Assembly (NCBI GenBank): GCA_964017045.1
Contig: OZ024794.1
Location: 33,759,682 to 33,823,681 of the forward strand
Length of the DNA: 64,000 bases
Direction: 5' to 3'
From: Omphiscola glabra
Lineage: Eukaryota > Mollusca > Gastropoda > Lymnaeidae
Under the pieces are notes generated by a model. That model did not search any database, was not told where the DNA came from, and worked only from the letters and a program-made list of their open reading frames with translations. A program made the translations under genes and the position numbers. Below are positions 13,501 to 25,900 of the stretch, one piece after another (positions within the stretch are counted from its first letter, which is position 1; the number at the start of each line of letters is the position of its first letter).

Positions 13501-16500
13501 AAACCAACAACAAAAACCAACAACAAAAACCAACAATAACCAACTTTGTTCCTGAATGTCTTTTAAAACAATATAAATGAACACATGTTAACCTAAATGC
13601 AGGGTTTGGCTACCAGAAAGATGTTCAGCTCCTTTGTAATTTAATGGAAAAGAACTAAACTTTTTAAAAGAACTTTATTTGAAATAACTGACAATGATGA
13701 AGAACAATTTTGAACTGATACACATTTAACCATAGAACGATAATTTCCTAAGCGCAGTCCATTGTGTAAGCACACCCAATTTTATCGTTTATTTTATTTT
13801 CTACTTCCTATCTGGCTTTTCTTTAAAGCTACTTGTATTTCACCTGGGGTTTGTAGTCGGTGCGGTTTTTTTAAAAACTGAATCCTGTCAGAAAAGGAAA
13901 TAAAAAAAATACTGCATTAAAAAAACAAAAACAAAAAACTCAGCCTCAACCGTCTCACGGGCCGATAGTAAAGCCTACCTAATTAAGGCCGGGCGGTTTT
14001 TTTTTTGGGGGGGGAGGGGGGGGAGGAGAAGGCCACGAGACGCCTTTATTGATCACAGCTATAGCAGTTTAGGGCCGGCTTGTTTCTAATGTTGTTTCTT
14101 TCTTAAGCCCCGGGACGCCACTGCAGGGACACTGTCTTTTTTTTTTTTTTTTTTTTTCGTAATCGCACACAATCTCCCCCCAGATGGGCGCACAATCTCC
14201 CCAGATGGGCACACAAATCTCCACAGATGCGAGTAAATAGGAAGGAAGTAAAGTTTCTCTGGAAATGAAATTTACTAATCCATGTCAACTTTGCATTGTC
14301 ATTTGCTCTCCAATCGTGGCCACTGATACGCATCTACCGAAATGTATTCCGATGTTTTGATTTTGTATGCCAGAATGAAATTAACTGTGCTCGTACAGTT
14401 CTATGCACTCTTATAATATACACATATATATATTTATGTAAAACTCATATTTTATGTTATAACCTAGAAATTTGTATCTTTAAATAAAGTTTTCTATTGC
14501 TAATGTATAAATTGCATATAAGATAATATAATATTCTTTACTGATCTAAATAAATGGAAAGGCATTTTTTATTACATTGTACATATTCACATTCAGCACA
14601 TAAAAAATACATATTTTTAACCAAGAAAACATTTTACTTGTTGTGTTACCTGCAAAGTGTGAAATACTCGAAGCAAATTGTTTGTCACAGTAAGATCAGG
14701 CATCAACTTGTCACAGTAAGATCAGGCATCAACTTGTCACAGTAAGATCAGGCATCAACTTGTCACAGTAAGACCAGGCATCAACTTGTCACAGTAAGAT
14801 CAGGCATCAACTTGTCACAGTAAGATCAGGCATCAACTTGTCACAGTAAGATCAGGCATCAACTTGTCACAGTAAGACCAGGCATCAACTTGTCACAGTA
14901 AGACCAGGCATCAACTTGTCACAGTAAGATCAGGCATCAACTTGTCACAGTAAGACCAGGCATCAACTTGTCACAGTAAGATCAGGCATCAACTTGTCAC
15001 AGTAAGATCAGGCATCAACTTGTCACAGTAAGATCAGGCATCAACTTGTCACAGTAAGATCAGGCATCAACTTGTCACAGTAAGATCAGGCATCAACAGA
15101 CACATTCAATACTAACATGTGTTAATTTATTTGATTTTGTCCAGCAAACGCTACCAAGGGACAGTGTCGTACTTATAAATAATAGTGCACACATTTATTT
15201 TGCTGTACTTCTCTCGTATTTGCCTGATCAAGAAAGTTAAGTCAATAATGCATTGTATGTATCCCCCCCCCCTTCTTTTTACCCCACTCAAGGTCGATGT
15301 TTAAAAAGGTATTGGGACAACAACAACAAAAAAAAAAAAAAAAAAAAATAAAAAAAAAAAAAATAAAAAAAAAATGCCTCTTCAACTGTTAATATGCATG
15401 AGAGAAACCTGTCGAACTTCATAGCTTAATCCTGCACATGCACTTAATGGATTACCTTAACAACGTTGTATCAAGCCCCCTAATAAACTTCTGGTATGCC
15501 AACGAATAATGTAATGCAATGAGGATAATATAGGTACAGAAATGGTGGGCATTATTCAAATAATGCACGTTTTCTGTGGCGAGGCCTGGTGGGCGGAGGA
15601 TAACCACGTTTACCTCTTGCGACTGGCCGAAATGTGTAGAACACTAATGTACAGTAGACAACTAATGAAAGAGAGGAGAAAATGGTTCATCGAAATATGC
15701 GGAAACGAAAGCTATATCTCAGCAGCAATGGAATGTGCTATTTGCATAAAGACATTTCTGCGAATCATTACTTACTTAATTTGTTGTTTTTTTTGTGTGG
15801 GGAGGGGGCAAGGACAATTGCGTAAGTCTTAAACTATATACATTTCTATATACAAAAGAGTGAAACGCGTTTGATGTAATCTACGGCAACGTAATCATGG
15901 TTGCTCAAAATTATGGTGCTGATCGTGGCACTAAATGCTTACACCGCTGCTGACAATTCAATGATCAAACTATGTAAACTGGGGTATTGAAATGTTAAAA
16001 CATCAAGTACCAACAGCTACTTGTGTATGTTAGAAAATCTCAGTGGTTAGGTTAGTCTGCTGCAAAAGCTGTGCATTTTTATAAAGATGTCGATCTATTT
16101 ATTAAAAAAAACAAGAACTGGTGTTGATTCCTGTTTTCTATAATGATATCAGGTAACAGTGTAGCACGAGATCAGAGTAAAGGTATAGTTTGAAAAAAAT
16201 ATAATTTAAATAAGAGAGAGTGATTGCCAAAAAAAGTGTTTGTGTGTGTGTGGGAGGTGGGTAGATGGAGAGCTAAGTTATTCAGAGGAATTAAATGTTA
16301 TATATATTATCCGTACTTAACGCAATCTGTGAAAAATACACCCCTCCCCCCCCCCCCCCCTCCGAAAACATCAGTCAACTTAAGTTGTTTTGTCATTTTT
16401 GGTAGCGCTTTAATTGTACCACATGGACAGTTATTGTATTATCGAATTAAAGCTGCACGTGTGTTTCATATTCCAAGGTGTAACTTGAGTAAACCTTTAC

Positions 16501-16900
16501 CTCTTTAATTTACGAGTACACCTGTATCACGTGAGGTGTCTAGCTCTGGGGGGAAAAAAAAGAGCAAAACTATTTTAGTTGAGTGTCAATTGAATGGCGA
16601 ATGCCCAGGAGAAGGGCCGTTACTGTCACTCACTGAGATCCCTACCGTGACTTTACTGATAGATTTACAGGATGGCACGCCAAATCCCCCCCCCCCCCCC
16701 CGGGAAGCATTAGGCACTTTGCAAGTAAATTACTCACTAATTTCACTTCTGCAGTTTCTTTATAGAGGTAGTTGGGCAAGAGCTGCTCCAAATTGAAATG
16801 GACTGATTGCAGTATAGTATCAATACGAAGTAGTACATAGCTATTGATTTTTTTTGCAGAATAGCATTGATTTTTGCTCCTGTACACAGTATAAGGTTTT

Positions 16901-16962
<62 letters not shown>

Positions 16963-19900
16963 TATTAAGAAAGGATTTGATACAATTCTAAGAATATGAG
17001 GATATTGTGTTTATCGAATACAGTTTTTTGGATAGCTTGGTGCCACAGACGACCGCTATGGAAAGCGTAATGAAACTCGTCAACAACAAGGCTCATTATT
17101 GATTTATCGCAGATAATTGAAGCTTCCAATGCAGGGGGATAATGACGGCACCGAACATTCATTTGCTTGCTGCTCTCTGTATTCACGTTCGCCAATTAAC
17201 GCCACAATTCATGCGCCTCATCCCACTTTCCAATTCTCCCCCTTGCCTGCACACCCACCCCCTCTCCTTGTTACTTAAAAAGTTCAGGGGTTTTAAGAAG
17301 AAATAGAGAAGATATAATTTCGGACACAATAATTTTTACACGCACGTGAAAGGAGCCATAATTAAAATTGTTTCTGTTATGTTTCCCCGTGGCATTTTAT
17401 AAGATATTTATACACGTTTAAAAATTGAAGACCTTAGTACTAAAAGTACTTAAGTCACATTTTTGTCAATATCAATCTAAACTGTGATCTTTTCTTACCC
17501 AGTGTAGCCAAGTGTACTGCAGAAATGTGAACACATTAAAATGTGCATTAGGCCCTTAATTAAAAAAGACAAAAAATGAAAATAGTCATATTTTATAGAA
17601 GAAAAGTATATTTGAACGTGATTATCTCAAAATGTGCACTTTATGACTTAAGTACTTTTAGCACTAAGGTCTTCAATTCTTAGCTGTACCAAAAAGCTAC
17701 TTTGTTTTCATTGTATGAGATTTTTCGGTGTATTAAGGTCCTAACGCTTAACATTATAAATGATCCTATATATAGAATTGACATTTTCTCTGGTGTAAAT
17801 ATGCTAGTTATTGCCACTGACTACTATTTACAACAAAAAACAAAATAAACCCAAAAAACCCCGAATGTTTTAATTAATAGAATGCTGACAATTAAAATGA
17901 GTTTTTAAATATAAATGTTTATGTCTTACAAAGTTAGAAGAAATTTAATCAACAGCGACACCAAATTAATATTGATTAAAGAACGCTCGATTTAATCATT
18001 GATAATGTAACGTTCGATTATATATGTTGAACACTGCTTCTTTCGTTACTTACAATTCTTATCTGTAGTTATGCATCCAGCGTTGCAGTGGTGACTTAGT
18101 GTTTTCTAATAATTATTACGATAATTACTTCTATGGAAACATGAGGAAGATCCGATGGATTGCATCACTATGTTTTATTCACAGAAAAGAAATCAAAATT
18201 TACAATACGAAATAAATCTCCAGATTGGAGTAAAATAATTGTCAGGATGTTATACAGTTCACTTATTTCATAATACACTCAAAATGGACGATGGCTGATC
18301 CGATGCTATGATATAAATATATTCTAGAGCAAAAACATTGATGAATCCAATATCCACATTATCATTTTTAGAACTTCCACACTCTCCCTCACTTCCTTTC
18401 CTTCTGTGCATGATCTTCCAAATAAAAAAACTTTATGTTAACACTAAAAAACTACGCAATAATTCATTATTGTAGTAATTGAGCTGTTACAGATAATATA
18501 ATACTTATTAGCTCCTTACCATGCGAGAGAAACTTTAAAAAAATGATCTATCAAGAAACCAATAATTCCGATTCTTACGATGAGATTGAAAAAAAGTCTA
18601 CATACTTAAATGACTGTGTTACAAGCAATGAATGAGTGCTAACTCTTTTTGTAGCAATGGGTCTACAATCCATTTTTAAAAAAAATATATTAATTTACTT
18701 AGATCATCCAAGCCTGCCCAATCCCCTTTTACATACTGAGCTAGGAACTATAAACTATAATCCCCTTACTGAGTACCTAAAAGAAGTAGTCCTCAAACTG
18801 TGAAGGTACATTCAGGGCCGGCGCTAGGGGTTGGCTAACCGACCGACCACCCAATGCCATGCAATTGTGGGGACCCTGCGCGGAGCCCTAATAACATTGT
18901 ATATTATTAATATACCCAGGCTATTGCCTACTACTAGCTGGTAATTTCCAGTCAACTTCCTGTACTATCAGACCAAAGCACAGGAAACTGCATTAGAAAA
19001 AAAAAGGTCGAGCCGGTTTTTAATATCCCCCCCGCAATATACGAATAAAGTGGCAGTTTGAATATAACTCTACTCTAGAAATGAGGCACATCATAAGCTT
19101 TAATAACCTTTCAAGATAGAATAGTTCCTGGGTTAGTGATACAGGCGTTAATTGCCGCATGGAGCGGGTCAAGATTTTCGCCACCACTTCCCCTGAGAAA
19201 ATATTCACTTGGCAAAAAAATGCCGCTCCTCCATATAAAGAAAAAAAAAATCCGCCCTCCTCCAACCCCTTCTTACGCTATTTGTGTGTGTACATTTTTG
19301 GTCTTCTTGGCAAGTACGTACTATGACTGAATACTTTGAGCAAACACTGTGCGGATTTGGACATTGCGTTGAACATTGGTGATTGGCGTAATGCAGATTG
19401 TTCGGAATTACTAGAAATACTGAAGATCCTGGGAGAAATGATTCAAGGAGAAGTATTGATTCAAGAAGTATACATACGCGCAAACATCATTGCAGTGTAT
19501 TTCGTTCCTTGTGCTGATTTGCCTCCGAATGCTGCAAAATAAGTTTTAACAGTTCTGGTATCCGTAACAAGTGCAGAAAGTTTTTCAAAGTTGATAAACA
19601 TTTTTTTACGCTAATCAATATCCAAGTGTGATTGAATATACCGTCGACTTTGTCAATTGAACGATCCACCCTAGGCTATGATGGAGTTATTGACGTGTTT
19701 GCCACCAAGAAAGCAGAGAAGGGGATTGTTCGCTAAAGCTATTGTGCGCATTTTACCTGTCTGCATGTTTTACTTGATATTTTTTCCCGAAGAGTACAAT
19801 CTTGAAGCATCCCAATATATTAATGTGTTCTAATCTTTCTCAAAAAATCTCGCCTTTTATCAGTCAACAACCTTTCTCGGTTTTCCGTTTAAACAGCTGC

Positions 19901-22900
19901 GCGATATCCGTATTAAAAGTAATCTTCTTTTTACTATGCAATCTCCATATTGCTTATTCAGTTTTGTGTTTCGGAAAATGTTTTTGATAACCATGAGATA
20001 AGCAAAATTCGAGGCGCGATAGGTTCCGCTCAGGGCAATTTAAGTGCTAAAAATATAACAATCGGAGATTAAGCTTGTGAAAAAATACTCGGTACATGGC
20101 CATGCGAAGGGGGGCATTCGCACCGACTGCCAATGTCAGGGGACACTGCAATAGTATTTAGATGGTAACTTAATAATGAATTAAACGATAAAATGACCCA
20201 TAAAACCCAGTATGAAAATAACGTGATTTAATATCCTATCGGTCTAAAAGTGTGTGTGTGTGTTGGGGGACAAAATTCAATTTTCCCACGGCGCCGTACC
20301 CCCTAGTACCGGCCCTGGTACTTGGAAGTTTAGCCAATGCAATCATCCGATATAATATTTGAACAGGTCGGTAAATGAAGTGTCAGTAGAATTTTTTATT
20401 TGTTCACAATAACGAAGTTTTGAGAATCTCTGCTTAAGCGTAAACTATATTTTCTTTCAACTCTGGGGTCTGAAACTCCAATTTAAACTCTGTCAGTTTA
20501 TAAATACAGTAGATAAGTTGGACACGGCATATGGGACACTTCCTGAGACTAACAAATGACAAACCTACGTACATTGTCAGTACAATTTAAGTTGATGAAT
20601 GGATGTACGCTCGCCATGGCTTCGTTCCTGTTGTTGAGACTTGCAGTGGCGTGTCTTGACTAAATGACTCCCGAGGAGAACTTCCAACCATTGCGCATCT
20701 CCCCCGAAAATTATAAGTTTAAGCAATCAGTATGGCATTGCTGCTAACAACTACTATGTTTAACTAATTAAATAGTATGCAACGACCGTGTATTTCTTTG
20801 CGTGTATGAACGAACTCCTTAGCAGGGTAGCCGACCATCCGGAATTTTTTTAAATTTATGGAACGTCCGTAAAAGTTTGAAATACATCAACTTTGCGTGA
20901 AGGCTATACAATTCTTTAGGATTGTCAGAAGAGAATCAAGATCAAGATATAATCAGCTTTTCTGAATGTGTTACCGTTTGGATTAAACGTGTGTTAGTCA
21001 CTGGTGCGAGCGCGATACAATTACTAACCATACATTTAGGTCATAGCGTCTTATGACATGGATTTATATACATAATATAATTATAAGATATATTCATAAG
21101 CAACAGATATTTTGTTTTTAACTCGATTTTATCGCTTTTAAAATAATAAAATGATTGCCTACATTTTTTTTCCCGTAAATTTTGTGAAGATTTAAAATAT
21201 TTTTCAGTGAATATCTTATTTTGTTGATTGCGCTGGTTTAAAGCCTCAAACTTGCGATTGAACAAACCCAACTTTCAAGTCAATTCAATTACATTGGACA
21301 TTGAAAACAATAGTTTAAAAAATCGAAATGGACTGCTGCAACAAAACATGTGACCAATGTCGTTACAATGGTTGGTGTCACTCAGTGCTTTAAACTCATG
21401 GGTCAATGCCTCTACACATCCTTATGGAACTCCCCCGAATCTGCTTATATGACACAATAATCAATTGCGCTACAGCCCTTGCCTTAAATGGTCTTGGCCT
21501 GCTCCACTCGGATTGATCCATGGCTTTCCGCCTTCGTGTGCGGGACCCCTGCTGGTGTGAGTCCTTCAATACATCGTCATTCCATCTCAGTCCTTGGTCG
21601 ACTGATGAGGCGTCTGTCCCTAGTTGGCAAACTGATTAGGTGTCACAAAGCTCTAGTCGCGACCTGATTTGGTGTCATGCTATGAGGTACGCCGCTGAAA
21701 GTCAGTAGGCCACAAGGCTTGTGTTAAGCGGGCTCGCGGTAAGCCAGGTACCCCAGTAAAATCTTACAAAGAACCTAACATATCGTTGTAGGGACAGAAT
21801 CTCCAAGGAGTGGGAAAATACACATATTTGGGCAGCACCATCTTCAGGTTAGTAACAATATAGATGATGAGACCATCAAACGAATTTCCAAAGCACATGT
21901 TGCAAGAGTGTCTTACACTAAGCTGAAAGTATTTATGGCAATCGTATTAACTTCTCTACTATATGCAGCGGGACGGCGATAGTGCACAGAAGACAATCTA
22001 GACAGCTAAACCACCTACGCTGTCTACGTAAACTTCTTGGCATAAGGTGGCAAGACAAAGTCACCGATTTAGAGGTCCTACAAGGGGATGAATTTATCAG
22101 TATTCACACGCCCCAACAAAAGGACGAGCCAAGTGGGCAGGACATGTTGCAAGAATACCAGACAACATATTTCCCAACCAACTCATGTTCGGTGAACTCT
22201 CCAGCGACCAAGTGGGCAGGACATGTTGCAAGAATACCAGACAACATATTTCCCAACCAACTCATGTTCGGTCAACTCTCCAGCGACCAAGTGGGCAGGA
22301 CATGTTGCAAGAATACCAGACAACATATTTCCCAACCAACTCATGTTCGGTGAACTCTCCAGCGGCCAAGTGGGCAGGACATGTTGCAAGAATACCAGAC
22401 AACATATTTCCCAACCAACTCATGTTCGGTGAACTCTCCAGCGGCCAAGTGGGCAGGACATGTTGCAAGAATACCAGACAACATATTTCCCAACCAACTC
22501 ATGTTCGGTGAACTCTCCAGCGGCCAAGTGGGCAGGACATGTTGCAAGAATACCAGACAACATATTTACCAACCAACTAATGTTCGGTGAACTCTCCAGC
22601 GGCCAAGTGGGCAGGACATGTTGCAAGAATACCAGACAACATATTTCCCAACCAACTCATGTTCGGTGAACTCTCCAGCGAACGCTCAGTTGGTGGGCAG
22701 AAAACAAAAACTTCAAGGTCTGTCTAAAAGCTTCACTCAAATCCATGGACATTGACCTTGATTCTTGGGAAACACTTGCCATGGATCGTACAGGCTGGCG
22801 TGGTAGTCACTTTTGGAGGACAATCCTCAGAGAATAAGCGCACCGCTCACGTCCAAAGAAAGCGCAAGGCAAGGTAAATCAGAATCGACTCAAATCCAAC

Positions 22901-25900
22901 TAGGACTCAAATCAACGTGTGTCCCACGTGCGGGAAAGCTTTCCTTTCATACACAGGACTGGCAGGTCACCTGCGTAATTACCGTAGAATATTTCCTTGA
23001 TAATCTTTGCTTGCGAAGGATGAAAAAAATATTCTTTCTCAGGGACGGGGGGACTAATGTTAAAAAACACACTCATATGACAAAACCATACAATTTGCCG
23101 TGTTTGAGTTTTGGTTTGGGGGGGGGGGGGGTGTCGTTATTTTTTCTTGTTAAATGCGGAAAGGATTGAGAGAAACCTTTCGTCCCATTTCAAACAAATA
23201 AAATCCTAATGTGAGAACCATGGTGGGTAGCAAGAAATGAGCTTTTCTTTCTTTGTTTGGTTTTGTCGTCATAGTTACTTCTCTTGTCAAAGTGTAGGCT
23301 TAGGAGACGCATTAACCGTCACATGACCTTGGTCCTTGTCGTTTGTGGCAGTTTTCATGGAGCAGTTAAACACAAATTGCATTGTCGCCCTCTTTGGGTT
23401 AGTTTGACATTTTGATGGGCACTGTTGCCTTAGAGCAGTGTTTCCCTACCCTTTTTTACCCCACACCTGAACACCTAAATTGCCTTAATACACCCCCACC
23501 CCTTACATTGACATACCTGGATTGAAGAGCTTAAAACGTTAGTGATATTGAATTATAATATAGTCCGCGTCCCGTTGAAGCCGCCAGATTCAAGGTTGTA
23601 AGATGACATTTAAAGTTGGTGAAACATTTTTGTATTGCAATATATAACAAAAATCATTTTTTTAAAAGTTATATCTATCATTGAACCTTCCCCTTTTTGA
23701 AATGGACTATTTTTCCTAAGCCAAGAGACTTAATTCACCCCCAATCCCACTCAAATATTCCCATGTCGGAAAAAAAATTGGACTTTGAAAAATAATTTAA
23801 AATATAAAACACTTCTTTCCAATACCTTTTTAATATATTTAGAACTTCATTGTTTAAACAGCTGAATCATCGGCGTCCGGACAGTGCCACAAACAACTTC
23901 CATAGCTAAATAAGGATGTTACGATTATAAAAAATGCATGCTTATTTGTGGAGAACCTTTTATTCTTCCTTTGCTTTAAGACAAGAGTTAGCCATTTTTT
24001 CTCTTGTTGCTTTAAGACAAGAGTTAACCATTTTTTCTCTTGTTGCTTTAAGACAAGAGTTAACCATTTTTTCTCTTGTTGCTTTAAGACAAGAGTTAAC
24101 CATTTTTTCTCTTGTTGCTTTAAGACAAGAGTTAACCATTTTTTCTCTTGTTGCTTTATTTAAGACAAGAGTTAACCATTTTTTCTCTTGTTGCTTTATT
24201 TAAGACAAGAGTTAACCATTTTTTCTCTTGTTGCTTTAAGACAAGAGTTAACCATTTTTTCTCTTGTTGCTTTAAGAAAAGATAGACACCAACACCCTTT
24301 TTTTTTCGGGGTGGGGGGAATGTCTGCAATTAAAACCATGCCGCCTTCTTCCGTGTAGCAAAAGATGCTTTATGGAGATTGAGGCCCACAACCGATCCGC
24401 AGATCGATAGTGGAGAGATGCACAGCACGATCTCTGGCCATTGATCGGATTGCTGACAATTGATCGACCTTGTTCACCCTTCCTTTTCCCCCGTCTCTTG
24501 TTGGTGCCATTTAACACCTGCTCCAGGAAATGTTGCCACGGAAGAGATAAATACCAGCTTGATGTGACTGCTGGACTCGATACAGAAAAGTCGTGGGGTT
24601 GCGAAATATCTGTCACCTCCGAGAATTTCATTGAATCAATATCCAGATCAGTTAGCAATGGGTTTTTTTTTTTGTTTTTTGTTTTTTACAGAACTATAAT
24701 GCTTAGCCATCAGCCCAAACCAACCTATCCACCGTTCTGTAGGCTCATATTATCTTTGATGACAACCATGCAGTATCATAACATTATTTATAGTTATTAT
24801 TTTTGAGTGTCTTTGTTGTCAATAAAAATAAAGTCTTAAAAGTTGAGTCAATTTTTGAGCTTTATTATTTTAGATTTTTTTTTTTTTTTTGAAGTTTAGA
24901 ATTCAATAGACGAGCGGCGCGACATGAGGGTGGCTGTGGAAAGTGGCGTGCTTACGTCATTTTTATTTATTGTGGGAGTGCGTAATGACACAATGTTACG
25001 CCTGAGATTTTACGACCGTTTATTGTGAGTTTAAAGTCGTACACAATGTCATCACACTCTGGTACCTAAACACTAAATGACAACACAGTGTCACACTGTG
25101 GTACCTAAACACTAAATGACAACACAGTGACATCACACTGTGGTACCTAAACACTAAATGACAACACAGTGACATCACACTGTGGTACCTAAACACTAAA
25201 TGACAACACAGTGACATCACACTGTGGTACCTAAACACTAAATGACAACACAGTGACATCACACTGTGGTACCTAAACACTAAATGACAACACAGTGACA
25301 TCACACTGTGGTACCTAAACACTAAATGACAACACAGTGACATCACACTGTGGTATCTAAACACTAAATGACAACACAGTGACATCACACTGTGGTACCT
25401 AAACACTAAATGACAACACAGTGGCATCACACTGTGGTACCTAAACACTAAATAACAACACAGTGTCATCACACTGTGGTACCTAAACACTAAATGACAA
25501 CAATGACATCACACCGTGGTACCTAAACACTAAATAACAACATTGACTTCATACTGTTTTACCTAAACACTAAATCACAACACAATGTCATCACACCGTG
25601 GTACCTAAACACTAAATGACAACACAATGTCATGACGCTATGGTATCTAAACACTAAATGACAACACAATGGCATCACACTGTGGTACCTAAACACTAAA
25701 TCACAACACAATGTCATCAGACTAGTACCTAAGCACTAAATCACATCACAATGTCATCACACTGTGGTACCTAAACACTAAATAACAACACAGTGACATC
25801 ACACTGTGGTACCTAAACACTAAATGACAACACAGTGACATCACACCGTGGTACCTAAACACTAAATAACAACAGTGACTTCATACTGTTTTACCTAAAC

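Noticed and set aside
14682..15097. CRISPR-like look of the 26-bp repeats
   Set aside because: There are no spacers: the units are directly adjacent, and the host is an animal.
15542..15832. 96-codon plus-strand frame
   Set aside because: No similarity, ends in a poly-T/poly-G region, low-complexity tail.
20640..20665. CAGTGGCGTGTCTTGAC, a hAT-type start
   Set aside because: Too short and without a partner end; the similar CAGTGGCGG at about 37629 is also alone.
23436..23470. hAT-like left end CAGTGTTTCCCTACCC
   Set aside because: No matching inverted end within several kb.
23934..24203. Repeated LRQELTIFSLVA and FKTRVNHFFSCC peptides
   Set aside because: A 36-bp array translated in two frames; no start context, no family.
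24272..24806. Opposite 128- and 121-codon frames
   Set aside because: Mutually overlapping on both strands, no splice context or family resemblance.
25020..25490. 156-codon minus-strand frame of repeated YHSVMSLCCHLV units
   Set aside because: The 42-bp unit is a multiple of three and contains no stop; the frame is a product of the tandem array.
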